From an uncultured Lactobacillus sp. (GTDB lineage: Bacteria; Bacillota; Bacilli; Lactobacillales; Lactobacillaceae): 64,000 nt of DNA. Below the pieces are notes generated by a model. The model did not search any database. It saw only the letters and a program-made list of their open reading frames with translations, and was not told the origin of the DNA. The position numbers were made by a program, and so were the translations under genes. The DNA is taken from positions 1 to 64,000 of the forward strand of contig CAOOYH010000007.1 of NCBI GenBank assembly GCA_948500755.1, written 5' to 3'. This document shows, piece after piece, positions 51,460 to 60,388 of the stretch (its first letter is position 1; every line of letters starts with the position of its first letter).

Positions 51460-51499
51460 GAATCTTATATCAATGTATTTAAGCATAGATATAAGATTC
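51460..51499. promoter_or_regulatory. perfect 12-bp inverted repeat upstream of the rgg gene
   Basis: GAATCTTATATC (51460-51471) and GATATAAGATTC (51488-51499) are perfect arms with a 16-base spacer. It lies 50-90 bases before the rgg start. It lacks the T run of a strong terminator on the minus strand. It could be an Rgg operator or the terminator of the broken membrane gene upstream. Confidence 0.5.
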
Positions 51500-51605
51500 A
51501 AACATACTATATTTTTATTAAACTATCTTCTTTGCCCTTTTTCAAATTTCTAATTGGAAGAAGGGATCAGATTTACTACTAGATAGATACTCTTTGAAAA
51601 ATCAT

Positions 51606-52012
51606 CTAGGATCTATTTGAAAAGTACATAGACCCTATCACGAATCCGATTGAGGTCACAATACTTTCAAAAGCACTAATTCCTATCGTCAACACAATCG
51701 TCGAATCTACTTTGTAAAATCAACACTAGAATCCATACAACAACGCTAATTCCTGCAAAAAATTCGATAACTTTCAACCTGAATATTAGCTTTTTGATCT
51801 TCACTCTCATGTTGATGAACCTTTCGAAGAATCAATTGTTGTATCCCAAAAATCAAAATTAGTATTATTCCATTTATCAAACCTAGTCTAAAATCATGCA
51901 GCCATACAAATCCGCTAATCAGTTCAATCACTTCAATGATGAGGAGTAATGCCCAAAAAAGCTTGTTCACAAATTTATAGGTTTGGTATTTGATCGTTAA
52001 TTCTCTTTCCAT
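51606..52012 (-). pseudogene. broken multi-pass membrane protein gene
   Basis: The 88-codon upstream frame (51746-52012) has two membrane segments and ends abruptly at a TTTTTT run (VESYR-IFCRN-stop). One base away, the next frame continues with a further membrane-like stretch (GISVVVWILVLILQSRFDD), then another shift leads to IVLTIGISAFESIVTSIGFV ending at TAG 51606. Together they would give a protein of about 150 residues. At least two frameshifts are needed. No family is recognised. Confidence 0.55.
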
Positions 52013-52101
52013 AATGTTTTTCCTAAAACTATCCTCCTAAAAGTCATTATCACTTATCTTAGCAAATTAATAATGGCTTTTATATATCCCACTTAAAACA
52101 A

Positions 52102-52147
52102 AAAGCATAATCAATAGAACACGATAGCATCCTATCAATTATGCTTT
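52102..52147 (-). terminator. terminator of lysS
   Basis: A long stem AAAGCATAAT..ATAG/CTAT..ATTATGCTTT with two wobble pairs and a 14-base loop, followed by T-rich sequence on the minus strand, lies after the lysS stop. Confidence 0.8.
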
Positions 52148-52170
52148 GATCAATTATACTGAAAATTTAA

Positions 52171-53712
52171 TTATTTATTTTTCTTCTTCAAGTCTTCCTT
52201 AACTTCAGCTTCAATGCTTTCAACACGTTCTGGACGCATTGTTGGGAAGAGAAGAACATCACGGATAGCTGGAGCATCAGTTAAGAGCATTACCAAACGG
52301 TCAATACCGATTCCCAAACCACCTGTTGGAGGCATACCGAATTCCATTGCACGAAGGTAATCTTCATCGATCATATCAGCTTCATCGTTACCAGCATCAC
52401 GTTCAGCCATTTGAGCTTCGAAACGTGCACGTTGGTCATCTGGATCGTTCAATTCTGAGAAGGCGTTACCGTATTCTTCACCCATGATGTAGATTTCGAA
52501 ACGGTCAGTGAATCTTGGATCATCAGCATTCTTCTTAGCAAGTGGTGAAATTTCAACTGGGTGACCGTAAACGAAAGTTGGGTCAACGATAGTTTCTTCA
52601 CAGTACTTTTCAAAGAAGGCATTGATTACATGTCCAACCTTCCAGTAGCTTTCGCAGTGAATATCATGGTCTTCCGCAATCTTCTTAGCTTCTTCATCAG
52701 TCATTGGCTTCCAGAAGTCTACGCCAGTTTTTTCCTTGATCAAATCAACCATGTGAACACGGCGGAATGGCTTACCTAAGTCAATCTCAGTACCTTGGTA
52801 GGTAATCTTACCATCATCAGTAACGACCTTAGCAGCAGCACGAATAATGCCTTCGGCTTCGTCCATTACATCGTGGAAGTCCCAGTATGCTGCATAAGTT
52901 TCAAGTTCAGTAAATTCTGGGTTGTGGTGAGTGTCTAAACCTTCATTTCTGAATACACGACCGATTTCGTAAACACGTTCCATATCACCAACAATTAAAC
53001 GCTTAAGTGGCAATTCAAGAGCAATTCTCATGTATAAATCAATGTCCAAAGCGTTGTGGTGAGTAATAAATGGACGGGCTTCAGCACCACCTGGAATATT
53101 GTGAAGCACTGGAGTTTCAACTTCTAAGAAGTCCATACCGTTTAAGTAGTCTCTAATTGCTTGGATAATTTGAGTACGGTGAACAAAGCGCATGTAACTA
53201 TCACGGTTAGTGATTAAGTCAAGGTATCGTTGACGGTAAATTTGTTCAACATCCTTCAAGCCATCCCACTTGTTTGGTAATGGACGAAGAGCTTTAGATA
53301 AGAAAGTAACGTGAGTAGCACGGATGGTCAACTCACCGGTATCGGTTTTCATAACTTCACCATCAATACCTAAAAAGTCACCGATATCTGCACGTTTGAA
53401 AATCTTGTAGTTGTCTTCACCAACAATATCCTTACGTACATAAATTTGGATCTTACCAGTACGGTCATAAAGATCTGCAAATCCTACTTTACCTTTACCA
53501 CGCTTTGCAAGCATACGACCTGCAATCTTGGTCTTAGGCATATCTGCATTTAATTCATCTTTATCTTCCTTACGGTACTTTTCTTCCAAAGTAGTTGCTA
53601 GATCTTGACGATCAAACTTTCTAACGCCAAATGGTTCAATACCATTTTCACGCAATTCGTTCATCTTTTGGCGACGAGCGATCAACTGGTCGTTCATTTC
53701 TTTCTTTGCCAA
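52171..53712 (-). CDS. lysS: lysyl-tRNA synthetase, class II
   Basis: It charges tRNA-Lys. The N-terminal OB-fold anticodon domain (about 55-160, KIAGRMLAKRGKGKVGFADL) is followed by the class II core: motif 2 RVFRNEGLDTHHNPEFTELE, the FPVEI-like HPVEISPLAKK segment, and motif 3 GLGIGIDRLVMLL. Its 513 residues are full length. It lies 19 bases after dusB and ends the mfd-to-lysS block. Confidence 0.98.
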   Translation of the reverse strand: MAKKEMNDQLIARRQKMNELRENGIEPFGVRKFDRQDLATTLEEKYRKEDKDELNADMPKTKIAGRMLAKRGKGKVGFADLYDRTGKIQIYVRKDIVGEDNYKIFKRADIGDFLGIDGEVMKTDTGELTIRATHVTFLSKALRPLPNKWDGLKDVEQIYRQRYLDLITNRDSYMRFVHRTQIIQAIRDYLNGMDFLEVETPVLHNIPGGAEARPFITHHNALDIDLYMRIALELPLKRLIVGDMERVYEIGRVFRNEGLDTHHNPEFTELETYAAYWDFHDVMDEAEGIIRAAAKVVTDDGKITYQGTEIDLGKPFRRVHMVDLIKEKTGVDFWKPMTDEEAKKIAEDHDIHCESYWKVGHVINAFFEKYCEETIVDPTFVYGHPVEISPLAKKNADDPRFTDRFEIYIMGEEYGNAFSELNDPDDQRARFEAQMAERDAGNDEADMIDEDYLRAMEFGMPPTGGLGIGIDRLVMLLTDAPAIRDVLLFPTMRPERVESIEAEVKEDLKKKNK

Positions 53713-53730
53713 TGTAATCTTTCCTCCATC

Positions 53731-54756
53731 TTAATTATTCGCTACTGCACGTCTTGCTTCTTTAGCAGCTTGACGTTTTTCATAATCTTCAACAAAACTG
53801 TCAAGCAAATCATAAACCTCTTGACGTGTCCAGACCTCATTTATTTTAGCACGAGTACGAGCCGAACGGGGAATTCCTTTTAAATAGTATGCAGCTTGTT
53901 GACGAAATTCTGGAACTGCAATTTTCTCGCCCTTTAATTCTACCAAACCATCAAGCTGATGTTCAGCAGTTTCAACACGCTCTCTGACAGTTTGTGGACG
54001 TAATTTTTCTCCCGTCTCAAGATAATGAACCATATCTTTCAAAATCCATGGGTTTCCAAGAGCAGCACGTCCAACCATCACAGCTGTTGAGCCAATTTCA
54101 TCAAGAGCTTTTTTAGCCAGCTCAGGAGTAGTAATGTCACCATTTGCGACAAAAGGTATATCAAGCACTTGAGCGACATCATGCAAAGTCTCCCAATCCG
54201 CTTGTCCTTGATACATTTGCTTACGAGTTCTGCCATGCATTGCAATCATGGAAGCTCCAGCTTCTTGAGCAGCTAAGGCATTTTCCACTGCAAAAATATG
54301 CTTGCGATCCCAACCAATTCTCATTTTAACAGTAACTGGTTTAGAAACGTTTTGCACTACTGCGTGCACCATTTGATAAATTTTATTGGAATCAAGTAGC
54401 CACTTAGACCCGGCATCAGTCTTAGTAACTTTAGGAACAGGGCATCCCATATTGATATCAATAATATCCGCATCCGTATGTTGATCAACATACTGAGCAG
54501 CTTGAAGCAAAGTTTCCTCAGTTCCACCAAAAATTTGAATGCTCATTGGGTGTTCTCTAGGATCAACTTGCATCATACGCAAAGTCTTTTTATTACGATA
54601 AATAATTCCATGATCAGAAATCATTTCACAAACAACTAGCCCAGCACCGAATTCTTTACAAACAACACGAAAAGCAGAATTTGAAACTCCTGCCATAGGT
54701 GCAACTACAACTCGATTAGGAATAGTAATATCGCGAATTTTCCAGCTATTATCCAT
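53731..54756 (-). CDS. dusB: tRNA-dihydrouridine synthase
   Basis: This FMN enzyme reduces uridines in the tRNA D-loop. It has VVAPMAGVSNSAFRVV, then INMGCPVPKVTKTDAGS with the catalytic cysteine, and the MHGRTRKQMYQG segment. The C-terminal RNA-binding helical domain follows. The start is the ATG after a TTG, with AAGGGA nine bases upstream. It has about 341 residues. It lies directly before lysS. Confidence 0.96.
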   Translation of the reverse strand: MDNSWKIRDITIPNRVVVAPMAGVSNSAFRVVCKEFGAGLVVCEMISDHGIIYRNKKTLRMMQVDPREHPMSIQIFGGTEETLLQAAQYVDQHTDADIIDINMGCPVPKVTKTDAGSKWLLDSNKIYQMVHAVVQNVSKPVTVKMRIGWDRKHIFAVENALAAQEAGASMIAMHGRTRKQMYQGQADWETLHDVAQVLDIPFVANGDITTPELAKKALDEIGSTAVMVGRAALGNPWILKDMVHYLETGEKLRPQTVRERVETAEHQLDGLVELKGEKIAVPEFRQQAAYYLKGIPRSARTRAKINEVWTRQEVYDLLDSFVEDYEKRQAAKEARRAVANN

Positions 54757-54793
54757 CAAATCATCCCTTTCAAATCACTTACTTATAATAACA

Positions 54794-54829
54794 AAAAAGT
54801 CCCTAGTGGCAAACTAGAAGGGACTTTTT
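54794..54829 (-). terminator. terminator of hslO
   Basis: AAAAAGTCCC pairs with GGGACTTTTT, extended by CTAG/CTAG, just after the hslO stop. Confidence 0.85.
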
Positions 54830-54837
54830 CCCAGAAA

Positions 54838-55725
54838 TTAATCTTTTTCTGCTTTTTTCTTTGCCAAAATGTCTTTTAATTCATCTTCATTAAATGAGTA
54901 CTTGTTTCCACAAAATGCGCAAGTAAGTTCAGCTCCATGATCTTCATTAATCATGTCTTTAAGTTGTTTAGTATCTAAAGTTTCCAAAATTTTGGCATAT
55001 TTTTCTTTAGAACAATCACATTTGTAAGCAACATCTTGCTTTTCAAGAATCTTACAATCAGTACCTAAAATTTTACGTGCTAAATCTTCTGGAGTCATTC
55101 CATCTAAAAACGAAGTTGATAATGCAGGCAATGCGTTGATTCTCTTAATAGTTTTATTAATCAATTCATCGCTTGCACCAGGAAGAGCTTGAAGCATAAA
55201 TCCGCCAGCCTCACCAATGGAATTATTTGGATTAACAAAAACGGATAATCCAACTGCTGAAGGAATTTGTTCAGATTTAGTTAAATAATAAGCAAAATCT
55301 TCTGCAATTTCACCTGAAACAATTGGCACTTGACCAGTATAAGGTTCTTTCAATCCTAAATCTTTTGTAACTTCAAACCAACCTTGACCCACAGCTTTTT
55401 TAACATCAATATGGCCATTCTTTTTAGGTGGTAATGCAATATGCGGATTTTTGATGTAACCTTTTACCGTTAAATCTGCCTTAGCAGTTACTACAGTTGG
55501 CCCAACTGGACCATTACCCAAAAGACGAACTGTTAATTCTTCCTTATCAGTTAATTGAGCCCCAGCAAGAAGAAGGCCTCCGACTAAGGTTCTTCCTAAA
55601 ACCGCAGAAGAAGCAGACCACGTATCTTGAAGTTTTTGCGCTTCGCTCACAACTCCTTTAGCAGTAATTGTTAATAATCTTAAATTCTTAGTTTTATCAA
55701 TTGCTTTTACTAAATAATCTGTCAT
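54838..55725 (-). CDS. hslO: redox-regulated chaperone Hsp33
   Basis: This holdase is activated when its zinc-bound cysteines are oxidised. The zinc switch has CDCSKEKY and CAFCGNKY, the CxC plus CxxC pattern of the family, in the last 60 residues. The N-terminal domain has LVKAIDKTKNLRLLTITAKG. The start is the ATG of MTDYLVK, with GAGGTG upstream, giving 295 residues. It lies after ftsH with its own terminator upstream. Confidence 0.97.
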   Translation of the reverse strand: MTDYLVKAIDKTKNLRLLTITAKGVVSEAQKLQDTWSASSAVLGRTLVGGLLLAGAQLTDKEELTVRLLGNGPVGPTVVTAKADLTVKGYIKNPHIALPPKKNGHIDVKKAVGQGWFEVTKDLGLKEPYTGQVPIVSGEIAEDFAYYLTKSEQIPSAVGLSVFVNPNNSIGEAGGFMLQALPGASDELINKTIKRINALPALSTSFLDGMTPEDLARKILGTDCKILEKQDVAYKCDCSKEKYAKILETLDTKQLKDMINEDHGAELTCAFCGNKYSFNEDELKDILAKKKAEKD

Positions 55726-55740
55726 TTTTCTCACCTCTAA

Positions 55741-55771
55741 AAAAATAGAGCCTCAACGGGCCCTATCTTTT
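55741..55771 (-). terminator. terminator of ftsH
   Basis: On the minus strand ATAGGGCC pairs with GGCTCTAT around a short loop, flanked by A and T tracts, directly after the ftsH stop. Confidence 0.8.
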
Positions 55772-55776
55772 TTATT

Positions 55777-57921
55777 TTACTCATTAGAATCCTTAGAATC
55801 TGAAGAATTATCAGACTTAGTATTTGCATCTGGAGTTTGCTTTTCAGTCTTATTATCGGCATCTTTTTCAGATGGAGTTTCTAATTCGTGATCAGCTTGT
55901 TCAGATTTTTGCAAATCATCGTCTTTCTTTTCTGCCTTGAGAACTTCTTTCTTTTCAGCAGCAGCCTTAGCTTCTTCATAAGTTGAAGCCTTGGATTCAC
56001 TTGGATATTCTTCTTCATTCTTTTCAGGCATTTCACCAGTCTTATATAAAGCTAAGATTTGCTTTTCGTTCAAAGTTTCATACTTAAGCAAAGCTTCAGC
56101 AATAATTCGGTGCTTTTCGCGATTATTTTCAACGATTTCTAATGCCTTACTATGTGCTTCATCTAAGATCTTCTTAACAGCTTCATCAATCTTGGCAGCA
56201 GTAGCTTCACTATATGGTTTAAAGCCGTATGGATTGGTTTCGCCTTCTTTTTCAAGTTCAACCATACCAAGAGATTCAGTCATACCATAGTTAACTACCA
56301 TGCTATGAGCAATTTGAGTAGCCTGTTCAAAGTCATTTGATGCACCAGTTGACTTGTCACCAAGAGTTGCTTCTTCACCGGCACGACCACCCATCAAACC
56401 AACAATTTGTTCAAACAATTGCTTCTTGGTCAAAATGAATTGATCATCCTTTGGAAGCATGATGTTGTATCCACCAGCACGACCACGTGGTACGATAGTA
56501 ACCTTACGTACAGTACGTGAATCACTTAAGACTAACCCACAGATTGAGTGGCCAGCTTCGTGGAAAGCCACACGACGTCTTTCCTTTTCAGAGATAAGGC
56601 GATCTTTCTTAGCGGGACCCGCAATTACACGGTCTTCAGCCTCATCGATATCTGAAGCAGTAATTTCCGTACCGTTTCTACGAGCAGCTACCAAAGCAGC
56701 TTCGTTTAAAACGTTAGCCAAATCAGCCCCTACAAAGCCTGGAGTTTGACGAGCAACTTCCTTCAAGTCAACATCAGGAGCAAGTGGCTTGTTACGAGCG
56801 TGAACCTTCAAAATAGCTTCACGACCACGTACATCTGGACGACCAACTAATACCTTACGGTCAAAACGACCTGGACGAAGCAAAGCTGGGTCCAACACAT
56901 CTGAACGGTTAGTTGCGGCAATAACGATAACGCCTTCGTCACCTTCGAAACCATCCATTTCAACTAATAATTGGTTCAAAGTTTGTTCACGTTCATCGTT
57001 GCCACCGCCAGTACCATTTCCACGACGACGACCGATCGCATCGATTTCATCGATAAAGATGATACTTGGAGCGTTCTTCTTAGCGTTATTAAACAAATCA
57101 CGTACACGGCTAGCCCCCACACCAACGAACATTTCTACAAAGTCAGAACCTGAAATTGAGTAAAATGGTACATTAGCTTCACCAGCTACGGCACGGGCAA
57201 GTAAAGTTTTACCAGTACCAGGAGGACCCTCAAGCAAGACACCTGATGGGATTCGTGCACCTAGTTTGGTATATTTTGCTGGATTCTTTAAGAATTCAAC
57301 AACTTCAACTAATTCTTGTTTTTCTTCTTCTTCACCAGCTACATCAGAGAAACGAACCTTGTTCTTAGAAGGATCTTCCGGCTTCACGTGGGAGCGACCA
57401 AAATTCATAATGCCGCCGTTGCCACGTCCACCGCCACTTTGATTCATCATCATCCAAAGCATAACGATGAATAAAATAGTTGGCACAATCATGACAATTG
57501 TAGAAATCCAATTCCCCGATTGTGACTCTCCTTGTGTAGTCATCCGAGCATTACTCTTTTGTGCCAAGTTTTGCACATTGGATACACTTGAGTCATTTTG
57601 AAGCATCGTTGTTGAGAAACGGGTTACTTCTCTATTTGAACTACCATTAAAGAAGTCAAAACTGTTACTTTGTTGACTCGTAGTCTTTTGTGCTTTCTTG
57701 TAGTTACCTGACACAGTGTAAACACCATTAGCAGGTTGCACACTAAAGTTTTTAACTTTGCCTTGGCGTAAATCTTTAATAAATTGAGAGTAGCTAATGT
57801 TTTCACTACTGCCAGAGTTATTAGATCCGCCGAGTGCCCAGTTGATTCCCCATAGGAGTAGAAGGAACACAACTATATAGAACAGGCCATTTGACAACAG
57901 CCGATTCCGGTTATTCTTCAT
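55777..57921 (-). CDS. ftsH: ATP-dependent zinc metalloprotease FtsH
   Basis: This membrane AAA+ protease degrades misfolded membrane proteins. It has two membrane segments (residues 8-27 and 130-152) flanking an extracytoplasmic domain. The AAA domain has GPPGTGKTLLARA and SRH motifs. The zinc site is HEAGHSICG with a downstream glutamate in the ATLGDKSTGASNDFEQA region. A long acidic, lysine-rich tail (last 90 residues) is typical of lactobacilli. The start is ATG with GGAGG seven bases upstream, five codons inside the longest frame. Confidence 0.97.
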   Translation of the reverse strand: MKNNRNRLLSNGLFYIVVFLLLLWGINWALGGSNNSGSSENISYSQFIKDLRQGKVKNFSVQPANGVYTVSGNYKKAQKTTSQQSNSFDFFNGSSNREVTRFSTTMLQNDSSVSNVQNLAQKSNARMTTQGESQSGNWISTIVMIVPTILFIVMLWMMMNQSGGGRGNGGIMNFGRSHVKPEDPSKNKVRFSDVAGEEEEKQELVEVVEFLKNPAKYTKLGARIPSGVLLEGPPGTGKTLLARAVAGEANVPFYSISGSDFVEMFVGVGASRVRDLFNNAKKNAPSIIFIDEIDAIGRRRGNGTGGGNDEREQTLNQLLVEMDGFEGDEGVIVIAATNRSDVLDPALLRPGRFDRKVLVGRPDVRGREAILKVHARNKPLAPDVDLKEVARQTPGFVGADLANVLNEAALVAARRNGTEITASDIDEAEDRVIAGPAKKDRLISEKERRRVAFHEAGHSICGLVLSDSRTVRKVTIVPRGRAGGYNIMLPKDDQFILTKKQLFEQIVGLMGGRAGEEATLGDKSTGASNDFEQATQIAHSMVVNYGMTESLGMVELEKEGETNPYGFKPYSEATAAKIDEAVKKILDEAHSKALEIVENNREKHRIIAEALLKYETLNEKQILALYKTGEMPEKNEEEYPSESKASTYEEAKAAAEKKEVLKAEKKDDDLQKSEQADHELETPSEKDADNKTEKQTPDANTKSDNSSDSKDSNE

Positions 57922-58034
57922 AAAAAACCTCCGCAAAGTTTCTAAAGATATACGCTTAAAAGTTTAACACAAATAAGCGTTTAGCTCTAATTTTTTAAAA
58001 CAACTTATTTAATTTTTAACTAAACTATTGGAGA

Positions 58035-59288
58035 TCATTGATCAATAATCTCATACACATAGTAATGTATAAATTTATCAGATTTTAGCTGAGATTGGTA
58101 GGTCTTTTCCACAAAAACTGGTATTTGATTTGCATAAATAGTTAAACAATACGGGCGCAAATATTGTGGGATGCCAGCTTGAGCAAATTTTTTCTTACTT
58201 TTAACATGATGGCCATTTTTCAAAGGAAGTTTAGTTTGGAGCAAACTTCCTGCCGAAAAAGTAGCTTTCTGCATCCAAAAATCTCCTACCATAGGATACG
58301 AAAGCTTTTTTTTACTTAGGACAAACTTTCTTTCTTGATAGTCAAACTCTCGATCAACTTCTATCTTAAAGACTTCAGGCTTAGCTTGTAAAGAACGGCG
58401 ACTTAGATAGTAGTAGCCTTGATATTCAAGTAATAAATAACCATTCAAATTCTGATTAACTCTTTCATGCCAAGTCTGCCAAATAAAATTTTGCCAGAAA
58501 TAAATTTTCTCTTCCACATTAAAAGACGCCAATTTTTCTTTTTCTAAACGATAAGCCGCTTTCAAGAATTTTTGAGGTGTAATTTTTTGAAAATTATTAT
58601 CAGCTAGTTCTTTAAAGCGACTCATTTCATGAGAATAACGCAGTGCATTTTCTAACAAATCTGGATTTTCTGCTTTTAAAAATGGAACTATGTGATGGCG
58701 CAAACGATTACGTATGGTGGAATCTTCTTGATTAGTCGAATCTTCGATAAAATTGAGTTGATGAGCTTTATCATATTCAAGTAATTCTTTTTTACTATAA
58801 GATAATAACGGTCGTAAAAGTGGCACCCCATTCATCTTTCCGACTTCCTGCAGGCTATTCATTTCTTCTGGATTTCCGGAGCGAATAAGTTTCAATAAAA
58901 TATTCTCAAGCAAATCATCCCCATGATGGGCAGTTAATAAATAATCCGCATTGATTTCTTTTACAACTTTCGTCAAAAAATCATAGCGTGCAATTCTAGC
59001 AGCAGCCTCAATTCCTTGAATAGGCTGCAATTCTTTAGCCCATTTTTTATTAAAAAATTTAATCCCATGCTGGTGACAGTACTTTTCAAGCAATTCTGTT
59101 TCAGTAAAAGAATCATCCCTCAATTGATGATCAAAATGTGCTAGCATCAATTGATAGCCATGTTTTTCTTTTTGGCTATTTAGCATCTCAGCTAAAGCCA
59201 TCGAATCTGGGCCTGCGCTAGAAGCCACAACTAAGATTTTATCTTTTAAGTCTATATGATGGTTCTTAAAAAAATCGATTACTTTCAT
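58035..59288 (-). CDS. tilS: tRNA(Ile)-lysidine synthetase
   Basis: It modifies C34 of the AUA-reading tRNA-Ile to lysidine. The N-terminal ATP-pyrophosphatase PP-loop reads VASSAGPDSMALAEML, so the usual SGG is SAG. The following HFDHQLRDDS and TAHHGDDLLEN segments are normal. The C-terminal domain of about 200 residues is divergent, as usual in the family. It has 417 residues. hpt, which often lies between tilS and ftsH, is absent here. Confidence 0.93.
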   Translation of the reverse strand: MKVIDFFKNHHIDLKDKILVVASSAGPDSMALAEMLNSQKEKHGYQLMLAHFDHQLRDDSFTETELLEKYCHQHGIKFFNKKWAKELQPIQGIEAAARIARYDFLTKVVKEINADYLLTAHHGDDLLENILLKLIRSGNPEEMNSLQEVGKMNGVPLLRPLLSYSKKELLEYDKAHQLNFIEDSTNQEDSTIRNRLRHHIVPFLKAENPDLLENALRYSHEMSRFKELADNNFQKITPQKFLKAAYRLEKEKLASFNVEEKIYFWQNFIWQTWHERVNQNLNGYLLLEYQGYYYLSRRSLQAKPEVFKIEVDREFDYQERKFVLSKKKLSYPMVGDFWMQKATFSAGSLLQTKLPLKNGHHVKSKKKFAQAGIPQYLRPYCLTIYANQIPVFVEKTYQSQLKSDKFIHYYVYEIIDQ

Positions 59289-59302
59289 TTTTCTCCTAGA
59301 AA

Positions 59303-59330
59303 AAAGTGATCCAAAACTGGATCACTCTTT
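59303..59330 (-). terminator. terminator of the yabR-type gene
   Basis: GTGATCC and GGATCAC form a perfect stem flanked by A/T tracts (AAA..TTT), immediately after the stop at 59332. Confidence 0.8.
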
Positions 59331-59331
59331 G

Positions 59332-59691
59332 TTAATTATTATTAAGTACCTTTTTTAATTTATCTATTTCTTTATGTGCATCCCTAGCAGTATCATTCAA
59401 AACCTCAGCAAAATCTGCTTCTTTAGTTTTTGAAAACTGATTCTTAGGATCAACCAATTCTGGATCATTGACCCTTTTTAAAGAAAGACCTAATTTTCCT
59501 TTTCGGTTATGCACAATCACTACATGTAATTCTTGCCCTTTTTGATAACGATTTCTTTCACGAAGCCAATTATCACCAAAATCACTATAGTGAATTAATC
59601 CTGTGTGTCGATGAGGTAAAGTTAAAAATATACCCAAATCGGTAATATTATTAATCATCCCATTGACCCGTTCGCCAACTTGATACTTCAT
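59332..59691 (-). CDS. yabR: S1 RNA-binding domain protein (YabR-like)
   Basis: A single S1 domain occupies the first 70 residues (VGERVNGMINNITDLGIFLTL, then HTGLIHYSDFG). A charged helical tail of about 45 residues follows. It probably binds RNA on or near the ribosome. It has 119 residues and sits in the conserved divIC-yabR-tilS order; its start overlaps the divIC stop by one base. Confidence 0.88.
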   Translation of the reverse strand: MKYQVGERVNGMINNITDLGIFLTLPHRHTGLIHYSDFGDNWLRERNRYQKGQELHVVIVHNRKGKLGLSLKRVNDPELVDPKNQFSKTKEADFAEVLNDTARDAHKEIDKLKKVLNNN

Positions 59692-60068
59692 TAATTGTTA
59701 TCCTGTCCTTGAGGTAAATTATAAATCTTTTCGTTTGGCTTAGAATAATAAAACTTATAACGGACCATTTTCGCAACATAATCCGGATCTTTTAGATCAT
59801 CTCGACGCGTAGAAAGATCTTTATGCTCTTGTGTTACTTTCTTTAAAGTCTTTCTTGAAGCTTGGGCTTCATTTTCAATTCGCTGAGTTTGAGCAATTTT
59901 TACTGAAATTTGAATTCCTAAAATTACAAAAATTGCCGCAAAAACAGAAATTATTCGACTACGTCTTTTACGATGGACTGCTTTTTCTCTTAAAAGCTGC
60001 TTTCGTCTTAATTGAGCTTTTTGAACTTCCGGACTAATAGCATTGAAAATATGTGGACCCTTACTCAT
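59691..60068 (-). CDS. divIC: septum formation initiator DivIC/FtsB
   Basis: This division protein has one membrane segment (residues 40-58). A basic cytoplasmic N-terminus (LRRKQLLREKAVHRKRRSR) precedes it, and an extracytoplasmic coiled coil (residues 65-100, KTLKKVTQEHKDLSTRRDD) follows. It ends with the DPDYVAKMVRYKFYYSKPNE pattern of the family. It pairs with FtsL and DivIB in the divisome. It has 125 residues. Confidence 0.92.
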   Translation of the reverse strand: MSKGPHIFNAISPEVQKAQLRRKQLLREKAVHRKRRSRIISVFAAIFVILGIQISVKIAQTQRIENEAQASRKTLKKVTQEHKDLSTRRDDLKDPDYVAKMVRYKFYYSKPNEKIYNLPQGQDNN

Positions 60069-60134
60069 TTTTTATCCCCTATTATCATGAAAACCTTCTC
60101 TTCATTATAACAGCGCCTATTCTAAAAGTCATTA

Positions 60135-60377
60135 TTAATCCACTAACTCATAAAGCTCGCTTGCTTCAGCCTTCTTGGTAGTTTCACGAATATTAATTAC
60201 TTTTGCCTTAACTACTCTAGTGCCATAGCCAACTTCAATTACATCACCTAATTTAACATCATAGCTAGATTTTACAACTCGACCATTAACCTTAATTCTA
60301 CCTTGATCAGCCATTTCTTTAGCAACAGTTCTTCTCTTAACTAAACGTGATACTTTTAAAAACTTATCAATTCTCAT
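60135..60377 (-). CDS. yabO: S4-domain ribosome-associated heat-shock-like protein (RlbA/YabO)
   Basis: A single S4 RNA-binding domain fills the protein (MRIDKFLKVSRLVKRRTVAK, then GRIKVNGRVVKSSYDVKLGD). YabO-type proteins rescue stalled large subunits with nascent chains. It has 80 residues and lies 11 bases after mfd in the conserved mfd-yabO-divIC order. Confidence 0.92.
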   Translation of the reverse strand: MRIDKFLKVSRLVKRRTVAKEMADQGRIKVNGRVVKSSYDVKLGDVIEVGYGTRVVKAKVINIRETTKKAEASELYELVD

Positions 60378-60388
60378 ATTCTACCTCA

